Below, piece after piece: positions 1 to 6,183 of a stretch of 7,541 bases of DNA. The position numbers and the translations under genes were made by a program. The stretch lies in assembly GCA_012964265.1 (NCBI GenBank), contig DTUH01000271.1, positions 1-7,541 of the forward strand. The letters run 5' to 3'. The DNA is from Candidatus Lambdaproteobacteria bacterium (GTDB lineage: Bacteria > SAR324 > NAC60-12). The notes beneath the pieces are model-generated. The model did not search any database. It had not been told where the DNA came from and saw nothing but the letters and a program-made list of their open reading frames with translations. How positions within the stretch are numbered: position 1 is the stretch's first letter; every line of letters starts with the position of its first letter.

Positions 1-75
1 GCTATCCTTCAAAGATGCGGCAATTACCAGTTGAATTTCCAGATTTTCCTCGAGTACAAGAACTATTTGAGTCAT
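1..75 (-). CDS. Partial CDS: N-terminus of a receiver-domain (response regulator-like) protein
   Basis: Seen: reading the minus strand from an ATG at 75 down to the window edge gives 25 open codons. The translation begins MTQIVLVLEENLEIQ and ends with SLKDS. Known of the family: receiver domains start with a short hydrophobic strand (beta1) ending in an acidic pair, followed by an amphipathic helix. PhoB-type proteins place that pair at residues 9-10. Here IVLVL is followed by E9-E10-N11 and a helix-like stretch, lining up without a gap. Inference: this is the start of a response regulator or pseudo-receiver. The second acidic position, normally Asp, is Glu here. The phospho-accepting Asp and any output domain lie outside the window. 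No good Shine-Dalgarno precedes the ATG. A competing reading on the plus strand (3-83) is also open and ends in a stop, so the strand is not settled. Confidence 0.5.
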   Translation of the reverse strand, partial: MTQIVLVLEENLEIQLVIAASLKDS

Positions 76-89
76 TGATTTAATTCTGC

Positions 90-117
90 TGACTTTAAAT
101 GTGCCATCACAAAGTCA
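90..117. other. Imperfect hairpin in the left intergenic region
   Basis: TGACTTT (90-96) and AAAGTCA (111-117) are perfect inverted repeats. Inside them GTG (101-103) pairs with CAC (108-110) around the loop CCAT, leaving a 4-nt AAAT bulge on one side, for 10 base pairs in all. It lies 15 bp upstream of the minus-strand start at 75, where it could be an operator or leader structure. If a plus-strand gene instead ends at 83, it sits where a terminator would be, but the downstream sequence is A/T-alternating with only a short T run, so it is not a convincing intrinsic terminator. Confidence 0.35.
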
Positions 118-135
118 TAAATATATATTTTCTCT

Positions 136-163
136 ACGATACTAATCCAGTGATTTTATGCAA
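136..163 (-). promoter_or_regulatory. Weak candidate promoter for the leftward gene
   Basis: On the minus strand, TTGCAT (plus positions 158-163) is followed after 16 nt by TATCGT (136-141). These match the sigma70 -35 and -10 consensus at about half of the positions. The site would fire leftwards into the gene starting at 75 and leave a leader of about 50 nt containing the hairpin. The region is AT-rich, so a match of this quality can occur by chance. Confidence 0.2.
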
Positions 164-213
164 GTTAATGTCCTAATTTCTGCACAAATATAAAGATTTT
201 TTGTTTATTTACT

Positions 214-242
214 TTGAACCTTTTTTATAGAAACTTTATCTT
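214..242 (+). promoter_or_regulatory. Candidate sigma70-type promoter for the LptF/LptG-family gene
   Basis: TTGAAC (214-219) and TATCTT (237-242) are separated by 17 nt. Each matches 4 of 6 consensus positions (TTGACA, TATAAT). The predicted start would be near 249, giving a leader of about 35 nt before the GTG at 285. The surrounding sequence is strongly T/A-rich, as is usual for a promoter, but AT-richness also raises the chance of random matches. Confidence 0.4.
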
Positions 243-284
243 AATGGTTCAGCTTTTTTTATTCACCAACAAAGAATCGGAACC

Positions 285-1340
285 GTGCCTTTCAAAATAA
301 TTCCAAAATACATTGCATCAGAATTTATCCATTATTTTCTGTTGTTTCTCAGCTCATTTGTGCTGATGACGCTGGTCGGAAATTTTATTGGTAATCTAGG
401 TGATGTTTTTTCCAGCTGGTTAAGTTTTTTGGAGTTACTTCAGGAAACTGCATTATTGCTGCCTTTATTACTGGAATTGATTATACCGATCACAGTTTTA
501 CTTTCCACCATTGCCACATTCAGTTCGTTTAACAAGAATGCTGAATTGCTTGCAATGCGCAGTTCCGGATTCGGCGGATGGAGACTGGCTTTTCCTGTGT
601 TAGCTGTATCTATCTTGATTGCGGTTTTTGCTTATTTCAGCCAGAATTACATGTACAACTGGATGCATCAAACATGGGTCAAACAGGAAAATACAACACG
701 CTTGAAGCCTCTCTGGAAAGTGGGTGAAGACCAGAGTATTTACTATTTTGGTAATCGCCAGCCAGACGGACGTTTGAGTTCAATTACATCATTTCACTGG
801 CAGAAAAATCCTTTCCAGCTTGTAGGAAGGACAACAATTGAACGGGGAGAACAACAAAAAAAGTCATGGATATTTCATAATGTTATCAGACATCTTTTTC
901 TGCAAGAAAGATTGAAACTGGAACATGTTGAACAGTGGCGGATCGAAACAGAAAAGTTACCCACAGTGCCTTTTGTTATTCCCGTTTCTCCACATCACCA
1001 ACCACTCTTTGACTTATATGAAGAAACCTTAAAACTGCAAAGTGAAGGACTTGATGTAACACGTCATTGGGTTGAGTTTTTCCAGAAAACAGCTTACCCG
1101 TTTCAATTATTTGTCATGGTCTTGATTGGACTGGGACTATCCGCATCATACAACAGACGTGGAATGGCAGCAGAATCGCTGGCCATTAGCTGTTTACTAG
1201 GAATATTATTCTGGATGTTCAATCAGATCACAATGGCAATTGGCAGTGCCGGCTTACTCCTGCCTTTCTTTGCTGCATGGAGCGGAAATTTAATTTTTCT
1301 GACGTTTGCCTTCTGGTTACTATCTTATAACCGTGTCTAG
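285..1340 (+). CDS. LptF/LptG family LPS export permease (YjgP/YjgQ family)
   Basis: Role, known of the family: a six-helix inner-membrane subunit of the LptB2FG transporter, which extracts LPS from the inner membrane and passes it through LptC and LptA to the outer membrane. Seen: 351 residues, the usual family size. Three hydrophobic segments lie near residues 15-36, 57-80 and 101-120. A large soluble part (about 121-265), expected to be the periplasmic beta-jellyroll, follows, then three more segments near 269-288, 298-318 and 324-346. The NAELLAMRSSGFGGW stretch (85-99) between TM2 and TM3 is the family's conserved cytoplasmic loop that contacts LptB. The C-terminal LLPFFAAW (325-332) is also typical. 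The start is GTG at 285, with only a weak GGAA upstream; the next upstream in-frame stop is at 228-230. The C-terminal half looks slightly more LptG-like, but I cannot separate LptF from LptG by eye. No lptA, lptB, lptC or second permease gene is in the window. It converges with ftsY. Confidence 0.9.
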   Translation: MPFKIIPKYIASEFIHYFLLFLSSFVLMTLVGNFIGNLGDVFSSWLSFLELLQETALLLPLLLELIIPITVLLSTIATFSSFNKNAELLAMRSSGFGGWRLAFPVLAVSILIAVFAYFSQNYMYNWMHQTWVKQENTTRLKPLWKVGEDQSIYYFGNRQPDGRLSSITSFHWQKNPFQLVGRTTIERGEQQKKSWIFHNVIRHLFLQERLKLEHVEQWRIETEKLPTVPFVIPVSPHHQPLFDLYEETLKLQSEGLDVTRHWVEFFQKTAYPFQLFVMVLIGLGLSASYNRRGMAAESLAISCLLGILFWMFNQITMAIGSAGLLLPFFAAWSGNLIFLTFAFWLLSYNRV

Positions 1341-1387
1341 GATCGTTTTTGTTTTTTAGTTTTAGATTTTTCAGACTACCGCGAAAA

Positions 1388-2761
1388 CTAAGCAAAAAGT
1401 GATTCCGTAAATTGCCTTGCGTCAAAGGGCCGCAGATCCTCAACCTGTTCCCCAATTCCGATGTAACGGACTGGAATATCAAACTCGTTGACGATTCCAA
1501 TAACAACCCCACCTTTGGACGTGCCGTCCAGTTTGGTAATAATCAGTCCGGTTAAATCCGCAGCCTCCATGAATTCACGAGTTTGAAAAATAGCATTTTG
1601 TCCGGTGGTCGCATCCAGCACCAGCAAGACTTCATGCGGTGCATCCGGAATCAATTTGCGAATAACACGTACCATTTTCTTTAATTCTTCCATCAAATTC
1701 TTTTTGGTATGCAGACGGCCCGCAGTATCACAGAGCACCACATCATAATCCTCATCCAGACCTTTTTGCACCGTTTCATACATAACCGCAGACGGATCGC
1801 TTCCGGTATCTTTTTTTACAATATCGCAATCAGCCCGTTTACACCATTCCACCAGTTGATCAATTGCGGCTGCCCGAAAAGTATCACCTGCACCCATCAA
1901 GACTTTTTTTCCCTGCTGGCGATATTGGGCTGCTATTTTTCCAATGGTGGTAGTTTTGCCTACACCGTTAACACCAACAAAAAGCAAAATCAGTGGCTTC
2001 CGATCTGAAGTTCCGGGAACAGGATATGTTTTATTCATAATTTTTTGAATTTCCTGCTGTATTTCTGCCTGCAAAACTTGCGGATTTGTCAATTCCTTGC
2101 GCTCAATCTTTTCTGTAATTGACTCAAGAATACGCTCAGTAGTTTCCGGACCAATGTCGGAACCAATTAGGACTTCTTCCAAATCATCCAGCAAATCCTC
2201 ATCGATTTCTTTTTTACCTAAAACGGTATCCGACAAATTGCTGAGCAATTGTGTTCTAGTCTTTCCGATACCTTTTCGGAGACGTTCAAAAAAAGAATCC
2301 TCCTTCTCGATCGGCGCCTCCATTTCAGGTTCTTTTTCTAAATCCCGCTGCAACACTTGCTTGTTACGGCGTTCCTCCTCCATAGAAGCAATTTGCTCCT
2401 GAAGCTCTATTTCACGTTCTTCCACTTTTGCAAGTTGTGCTGCCTCTTTTTCTTCCTGCAACTTTTCTTCTTGCTTGATCCGCAACTCAAGCTCCTTGGC
2501 CCGCTCTTTTTTCAATTGCTCCAGGTGTTTCTCTTTTGCCCGTCCGCTAAGTTCATCTGGAGCTTTATTTTTCAGGAACCTGTTACGCAGCAAGTACCAT
2601 CCTGAAAAACAAATCAGCAAAACTAAAAACAAAATGCCTGCGAAAATCAAGGGTATCTTCTCATCCGGAATCGGTACTCCACCGTTGAAATTGTTGCTTA
2701 GGAACTGATTCGATTCCGCAAGGAATGTAGAATATATTTGTTTTAATTCTTCAATAAACAT
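1388..2761 (-). CDS. ftsY: Signal recognition particle receptor FtsY, with N-terminal membrane anchor
   Basis: Role: the SRP receptor GTPase. It pairs with Ffh bound to ribosome-nascent-chain complexes and delivers inner-membrane proteins to the translocon. Seen, in order: a short N-terminal segment; a hydrophobic helix at about 36-58; a highly charged K/E/Q-rich coiled-coil-like region (about 66-145); an N domain (about 155-245); and the GTPase G domain. G motifs are intact: GVNGVGKT (263-270), DTFRAAA (293-299), DTAGR (345-349), TKLDG (409-413) and GIGEQVEDLRPF (435-446). DTFRAAA and the C-terminal VEDLRPF separate it from Ffh, as does the lack of an M domain. The protein ends 11 residues after that motif. 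E. coli FtsY instead has an acidic A domain without a transmembrane helix, so this copy is probably a stable membrane protein. The ATG at 2761 is the first Met before the hydrophobic segment and has no clear Shine-Dalgarno. The gene appears monocistronic, divergent from the helicase and convergent with the permease. Confidence 0.97.
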   Translation of the reverse strand: MFIEELKQIYSTFLAESNQFLSNNFNGGVPIPDEKIPLIFAGILFLVLLICFSGWYLLRNRFLKNKAPDELSGRAKEKHLEQLKKERAKELELRIKQEEKLQEEKEAAQLAKVEEREIELQEQIASMEEERRNKQVLQRDLEKEPEMEAPIEKEDSFFERLRKGIGKTRTQLLSNLSDTVLGKKEIDEDLLDDLEEVLIGSDIGPETTERILESITEKIERKELTNPQVLQAEIQQEIQKIMNKTYPVPGTSDRKPLILLFVGVNGVGKTTTIGKIAAQYRQQGKKVLMGAGDTFRAAAIDQLVEWCKRADCDIVKKDTGSDPSAVMYETVQKGLDEDYDVVLCDTAGRLHTKKNLMEELKKMVRVIRKLIPDAPHEVLLVLDATTGQNAIFQTREFMEAADLTGLIITKLDGTSKGGVVIGIVNEFDIPVRYIGIGEQVEDLRPFDARQFTESLFA

Positions 2762-2801
2762 GGAAATTATTTTGCTTGTTGTTTTTGTTTCAGACTAAAA
2801 T

Positions 2802-2830
2802 TTGACGACACGGTTTTCACATCAACTAAT
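2802..2830 (+). promoter_or_regulatory. Candidate sigma70-type promoter for the helicase gene
   Basis: TTGACG (2802-2807, 5 of 6 matches to the -35 box) is followed after 17 nt by ACTAAT (2825-2830, 4 of 6 to the -10 box). The implied start is near 2837, about 20 nt before the ATG at 2858. It lies in the 96-bp spacer shared with the divergent ftsY. I found no equally good promoter facing ftsY. Confidence 0.45.
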
Positions 2831-2857
2831 GTAGTTCGTTTAACACCAATCATTTAC

Positions 2858-4879
2858 ATGTCCAACTGGTCAATAGAATCTTTAAATCCAAACCAGCGAA
2901 AAATCGTCGATCACAAATCCGGACCGGCATTAGTCATTGCTGGAGCAGGTAGTGGAAAAACACGGGTGATCACCCACCGTGTCGCACAGCTGATTCATTC
3001 AGGCATTCCCGCGTCTTCCATCCTTTTGCTGACCTTCACCAACAAAGCCGCAAACGAAATCGCCCAAAGAGTCGGCAGAGCTCTCAAGAATTCTACTGAA
3101 CAACAAAAAATTATTCATGGGACCTTCCACAGTGTGGGTAGCCGATTCCTGCGACGAAATGCCAAATTACTGAACTATAAAAATAATTTCAGTATTCTGG
3201 ACTCCTCAGACTCCAGAGACCTCATAAAAGCCTCCTTGGCAGAAACAATCGGCAAGCCCTGGAAATATTTTCCAAAAGCCGCAGTTCTACAAAATATATT
3301 TTCTTTGTCTTTCAACCGTTTTTGCACTCAACAAATGATTTTGGACTCTGCCTACCATGAACGCAATTTTCACTTGGAGCAGTTATTGTCTGCAGATTAT
3401 CCGCACTTTTCAGAAAACACTGAAACAATTCTCAAAGTTCTTTCTACATACCGCCGCAAGAAAAAACGAGGACAAGTGATGGATTTTGATGACCTGCTGG
3501 AAAACTGGCTGGAACTGCTCTTGCGCAATGGTGAAGGACTTCCGCTTTGCCGGCAAATTCAATATATCCTGGTAGATGAATATCAGGATACCAATCAGGT
3601 TCAAGCTAACATTTTATATCGGCTGTCTTTGTCACATAAAAACTTAATGGTTGTTGGTGACGATGCTCAATCTATATATAGCTGGCGCGGCGCCGATTTT
3701 GGAAATATGCTTGAGTTTCCGGAACGTTACCAAGCCGTGACCTACTACATGGAGGAAAATTATCGCAGTACTCCGGAAATCCTGGAAGCTGCAAACCAGA
3801 GCATTAATTTTAACACATGTCAGTTTAAAAAGAACCTGTATAGTTCATTAGCTGAAGGAGAAAAACCACTTGTGCATCATGTTTGGGCGGCACAGGATGA
3901 GGCCGAACTGGTACTGGAAAATATCCTCAGCTTCCGGGATCAGGAAATTTCTTTGAATGAAATGAGTGTGCTTTACCGGAATCATGTGCAGTCAGCAGCT
4001 CTTCAAGTAGTACTTACTCACGCAGGCATTCCTTTCGTCGTTCATTCAGGAGTTAAGTTTTTTGAACAAGCTCACATCAAGGATGTTACAGCTTTTCTCA
4101 AAGTCCTTTTTAATCCTCTTGATGAAATTTCCTGGATGCGGTTGCTGCGGCTTCTGCCTGGAATCGGTAACACTACTGCACACAGAATCTTCAGTGTTTT
4201 TCATAGTCAACAGGCTGTAAGGTTAACCAAAGAAAATGTTGAACTGCAAAAACTGATTCCGGGAAAGGCTCTTGAAAGCTGGAATGTACTGCTGGAGATT
4301 TTTCAGCAGATGCTCGAAGAAAGCATCACACCGTCTCACATGATCAGTATTTTATACCAGAGTTTTTACCATGATGTACTGTTCAACAGCTTTGAAAACG
4401 CATCTCAACGTGAAACAGACATTCGTTATCTCGAGGAATTTGCGGGGAATTATAATAAATTGGATGCGTTTTTAAATGAGCTGTCATTGGTTGGTTCAAG
4501 CATCATCACTGAGCATGAAGCTGAGCAGCAACGTGATCAGGATGTGTTAACCCTGACAACCATTCATCAGGCAAAGGGATTGGAATGGAGCCTGGTTTTT
4601 GTAATTGGACTTACAGAAGGCTTGTTTCCACACCAACGCAGCCTGGGGACAAAAGAGCAAATTGAAGAAGAACGCCGCTTGTTTTATGTTGCCATGACCC
4701 GTGCAAAACGTCATTTGCTAATTACTGCACCGGTGATCTCCTCAGGCTATTCCGGCGGTATGAGTCAGCGTTCCCGTTTCATAAACGAACTTGCTGAAGA
4801 GGCTGTCAACACAGAAATCCATCCTCGTGATGAGTATTCATTCGGCAACCAAAATAGAACGACTCAGTTTTATTTTTGA
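2858..4879 (+). CDS. UvrD/Rep-family superfamily 1A DNA helicase
   Basis: Role, known of the family: an ATP-driven 3'-5' DNA translocase/helicase acting in replication restart, repair or removal of proteins from DNA. Seen: 673 residues with the full SF1A motif set. These are the Q motif LNPNQ (9-13), Walker A GAGSGKT (29-35), motif Ia TFTNKAANEI (59-68), GTFHSVG (88-94), Walker B DEYQDT (240-245), motif III GDDAQSIYSWRGAD (267-280), motif IV ENYRST (300-305), motif V TIHQAKGLEW (568-577) and motif VI with the arginine finger in YVAMTRAKR (610-618). The length equals that of E. coli Rep. The protein ends about 50 residues after motif VI, without the longer C-terminal tail of UvrD/PcrA. No nuclease domain is present, so it is not RecB or AddA. 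The motifs do not decide between Rep, PcrA and UvrD, so no symbol is given. The ATG at 2858 sits just before the Q motif; no Shine-Dalgarno is visible. It stands alone and converges with msrA 6 bp further on. Confidence 0.95.
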   Translation: MSNWSIESLNPNQRKIVDHKSGPALVIAGAGSGKTRVITHRVAQLIHSGIPASSILLLTFTNKAANEIAQRVGRALKNSTEQQKIIHGTFHSVGSRFLRRNAKLLNYKNNFSILDSSDSRDLIKASLAETIGKPWKYFPKAAVLQNIFSLSFNRFCTQQMILDSAYHERNFHLEQLLSADYPHFSENTETILKVLSTYRRKKKRGQVMDFDDLLENWLELLLRNGEGLPLCRQIQYILVDEYQDTNQVQANILYRLSLSHKNLMVVGDDAQSIYSWRGADFGNMLEFPERYQAVTYYMEENYRSTPEILEAANQSINFNTCQFKKNLYSSLAEGEKPLVHHVWAAQDEAELVLENILSFRDQEISLNEMSVLYRNHVQSAALQVVLTHAGIPFVVHSGVKFFEQAHIKDVTAFLKVLFNPLDEISWMRLLRLLPGIGNTTAHRIFSVFHSQQAVRLTKENVELQKLIPGKALESWNVLLEIFQQMLEESITPSHMISILYQSFYHDVLFNSFENASQRETDIRYLEEFAGNYNKLDAFLNELSLVGSSIITEHEAEQQRDQDVLTLTTIHQAKGLEWSLVFVIGLTEGLFPHQRSLGTKEQIEEERRLFYVAMTRAKRHLLITAPVISSGYSGGMSQRSRFINELAEEAVNTEIHPRDEYSFGNQNRTTQFYF

Positions 4880-4885
4880 GAGAGT

Positions 4886-5404
4886 TTACTCCAGGTTCAA
4901 CTTCTCGAGTTTTGGCTGAATTATGTAAGTGCAATATCCGGCATTTGAGTTATTACTGTAATAATCATGATGGTAATCTTCTGCAGAATAGAAATCCGTA
5001 AGTGCGCTGATTTCTGTAACAATAGGATCAACATACATTCCTGACTTACCTGCATTTTTTTTTGACTCGTAAGCCTCGGTTTTTTGCAGTTCATTTTGAT
5101 AGAAAATTACGGAACGGTATTGTGTACCCACATCACCGCCTTGCCTGTTAAGAGTAGTTGGGTCATGGCAACGCCAAAACCAATCAAGTAAGGTTTCGTA
5201 ACTGGTTTTTTGAGGATCAAAGCTAATTTGAACCACTTCGGCATGACCTGTTTCGCCACTGCAAACTTGCTCGTAAGTTGGATCTTGAACCTTCCCGCCA
5301 GCATAACCCGGTGAAATCGATCTGACCCCATCAAGTCTGGAATAGACTGCTTCCAGACACCAAAAACACCCGCCGCCTAAGGTTGCGGATTCTAACTTTT
5401 CCAT
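4886..5404 (-). CDS. msrA: Peptide-methionine (S)-S-oxide reductase MsrA
   Basis: Role: reduces the S-epimer of methionine sulfoxide, free or in proteins, back to methionine, using thioredoxin or another thiol donor; it repairs oxidised proteins in the cytoplasm. Seen: 172 residues, a compact full-length MsrA. The active-site motif GCFWCLE is at residues 12-18, with nucleophile Cys13. GYAGG (33-37), the TGHAEVVQI stretch (52-60), LNRQGGDVGTQYRS (85-98), YHHDYY (144-149) and GYC (156-158) follow. Cys158 is the likely resolving cysteine; the second C-terminal cysteine of E. coli MsrA has no counterpart. There is no signal peptide and no fused MsrB. The ATG at 5404 is preceded by a strong AAGGAG (plus positions 5410-5415) with 5-nt spacing. 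It is the last gene of the minus-strand operon and overlaps the end of recO by 13 bp. A run of nine A residues (5055-5063 as T9 on plus) interrupts the reading frame at Ser-Lys-Lys-Asn. Confidence 0.97.
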   Translation of the reverse strand: MEKLESATLGGGCFWCLEAVYSRLDGVRSISPGYAGGKVQDPTYEQVCSGETGHAEVVQISFDPQKTSYETLLDWFWRCHDPTTLNRQGGDVGTQYRSVIFYQNELQKTEAYESKKNAGKSGMYVDPIVTEISALTDFYSAEDYHHDYYSNNSNAGYCTYIIQPKLEKLNLE

Positions 5405-6183
5405 GAGTTCTCCTTCAAAAGTGAGTGTGACTTGAGATCCCTGCCAAAAAAATGCCGGAAATATACATAGAGCGCCTGATCCAGTTCCTTTAAATTATTT
5501 TGTGTCGGACGAATTGCTGAATCGCTTTGCAATGATGTTTGCCTGCCGCGAAAAAATGCCAGACTTCCCGGATGCAAATATGCCGAAGATGAATTCCTGA
5601 TACAGCAATTTGGACAACGGATCCCTCCAAGACCGGCGTCCAACTGGTATGGAACAGAAAATTTAGGAGCCAGGCTCCTTCCAGATTTTTTCTGCCAGAG
5701 GTCACTGTTGCATTGCACGCAGCTTTCCAAATTTGGTTGAATTCCAAACAGTTTCAGCAGTTGAAGTTCAAAATTGAATTTGATTTCAATTCCAGTTTTA
5801 GAATTTGAGAGCTGAGAGATTGCTTGTTTCAGCAAATCAAAATAATCCTGAGATTCAACTGCAGGTATTTCACACTGCAGCAACAATTCCGTAAAATAAT
5901 TGGCATGAAGAAATTTTGAATAATTTCGACGGATTGGCGGATAACTTTCCAACAGTTCACATTTACGAATACGAACCAAATCTGCATCCTGCTTTTCAGA
6001 AAACTCAAAATGGTTTATGACAAACAATTCTGCTTTTGCGGCATTACCTGACCGAACACTTTTCCCTCCATGAAGAACTCCGGACTTCTTACCAACATCC
6101 CGAGTCAAAAAAGTCAGAATGCAGTCTTTTTCCTTAAAATCCATTGTTTTGAGCACAATTCCTTCTGTCTCAATTATTTTCAT
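5392..6183 (-). CDS. recO: DNA repair protein RecO
   Basis: Role: recombination mediator of the RecFOR pathway. With RecR it loads RecA onto SSB-coated single-stranded DNA at gaps, and it can anneal complementary strands. Seen: 263 residues. The N-terminal OB-fold region (about 1-80) opens with ETEGIVLKTMDFKEKD (5-20), a typical RecO start that includes GIVL and the acidic/basic turn. A helical domain follows, with a zinc-binding four-cysteine set at CVQC (155-158) and CPNC (190-193). The frame is open further upstream, but the ATG at 6183 places the OB fold at the N-terminus and overlaps the previous stop as ATGA. The extra 41 upstream residues look non-coding and lie inside the neighbouring gene. 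No clear Shine-Dalgarno is seen, which fits translational coupling. The last 13 bp overlap msrA and contain no spare spacer, so the two are surely cotranscribed. Confidence 0.93.
   Translation of the reverse strand: MKIIETEGIVLKTMDFKEKDCILTFLTRDVGKKSGVLHGGKSVRSGNAAKAELFVINHFEFSEKQDADLVRIRKCELLESYPPIRRNYSKFLHANYFTELLLQCEIPAVESQDYFDLLKQAISQLSNSKTGIEIKFNFELQLLKLFGIQPNLESCVQCNSDLWQKKSGRSLAPKFSVPYQLDAGLGGIRCPNCCIRNSSSAYLHPGSLAFFRGRQTSLQSDSAIRPTQNNLKELDQALYVYFRHFFGRDLKSHSLLKENSWKS
5410..5415 (-). promoter_or_regulatory. Strong Shine-Dalgarno of msrA inside the 3' end of recO
   Basis: AAGGAG on the minus strand lies 5 nt before the msrA ATG (5404) and is embedded in recO codons. It is the only near-consensus Shine-Dalgarno found ahead of a gene in this window, and it fixes the msrA start. 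Confidence 0.75.

Noticed and set aside
3..83. Plus-strand open frame ending in TAA at 81-83 (ends RVQELFESLI), possibly the C-terminus of an upstream gene
   Set aside because: It is open and protein-like, and a hairpin follows its stop. The minus-strand reading of the same bases fits the receiver-domain start position by position, so it was preferred. Only one is likely to be real, and sequence to the left would decide.
1341..1387. Bidirectional terminator between the permease and ftsY
   Set aside because: The spacer has several T runs but no GC-rich stem in front of them. The only pairing found (TTTTC with GAAAA around a 10-nt loop) is too weak to call.
1228..1512. Minus-strand open frame across the 3' ends of the permease and ftsY
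   Set aside because: It overlaps two well-supported genes in another frame and shows no recognisable domain.
1709..2708. Four plus-strand open frames opposite ftsY (1709-2008, 2097-2402, 2357-2605 and 2475-2708)
   Set aside because: They are antisense reflections of the ftsY coding sequence, with biased composition from its Lys/Glu codons and no domain signal.
3410..3604. Minus-strand 64-residue frame inside the helicase gene
   Set aside because: It is antisense to the Walker B region of a well-conserved helicase and has no independent support.
5107..5747. Minus-strand frames inside msrA (5107-5334) and recO (5490-5747)
   Set aside because: Each is fully contained in a gene whose own frame carries conserved catalytic or zinc-binding motifs.
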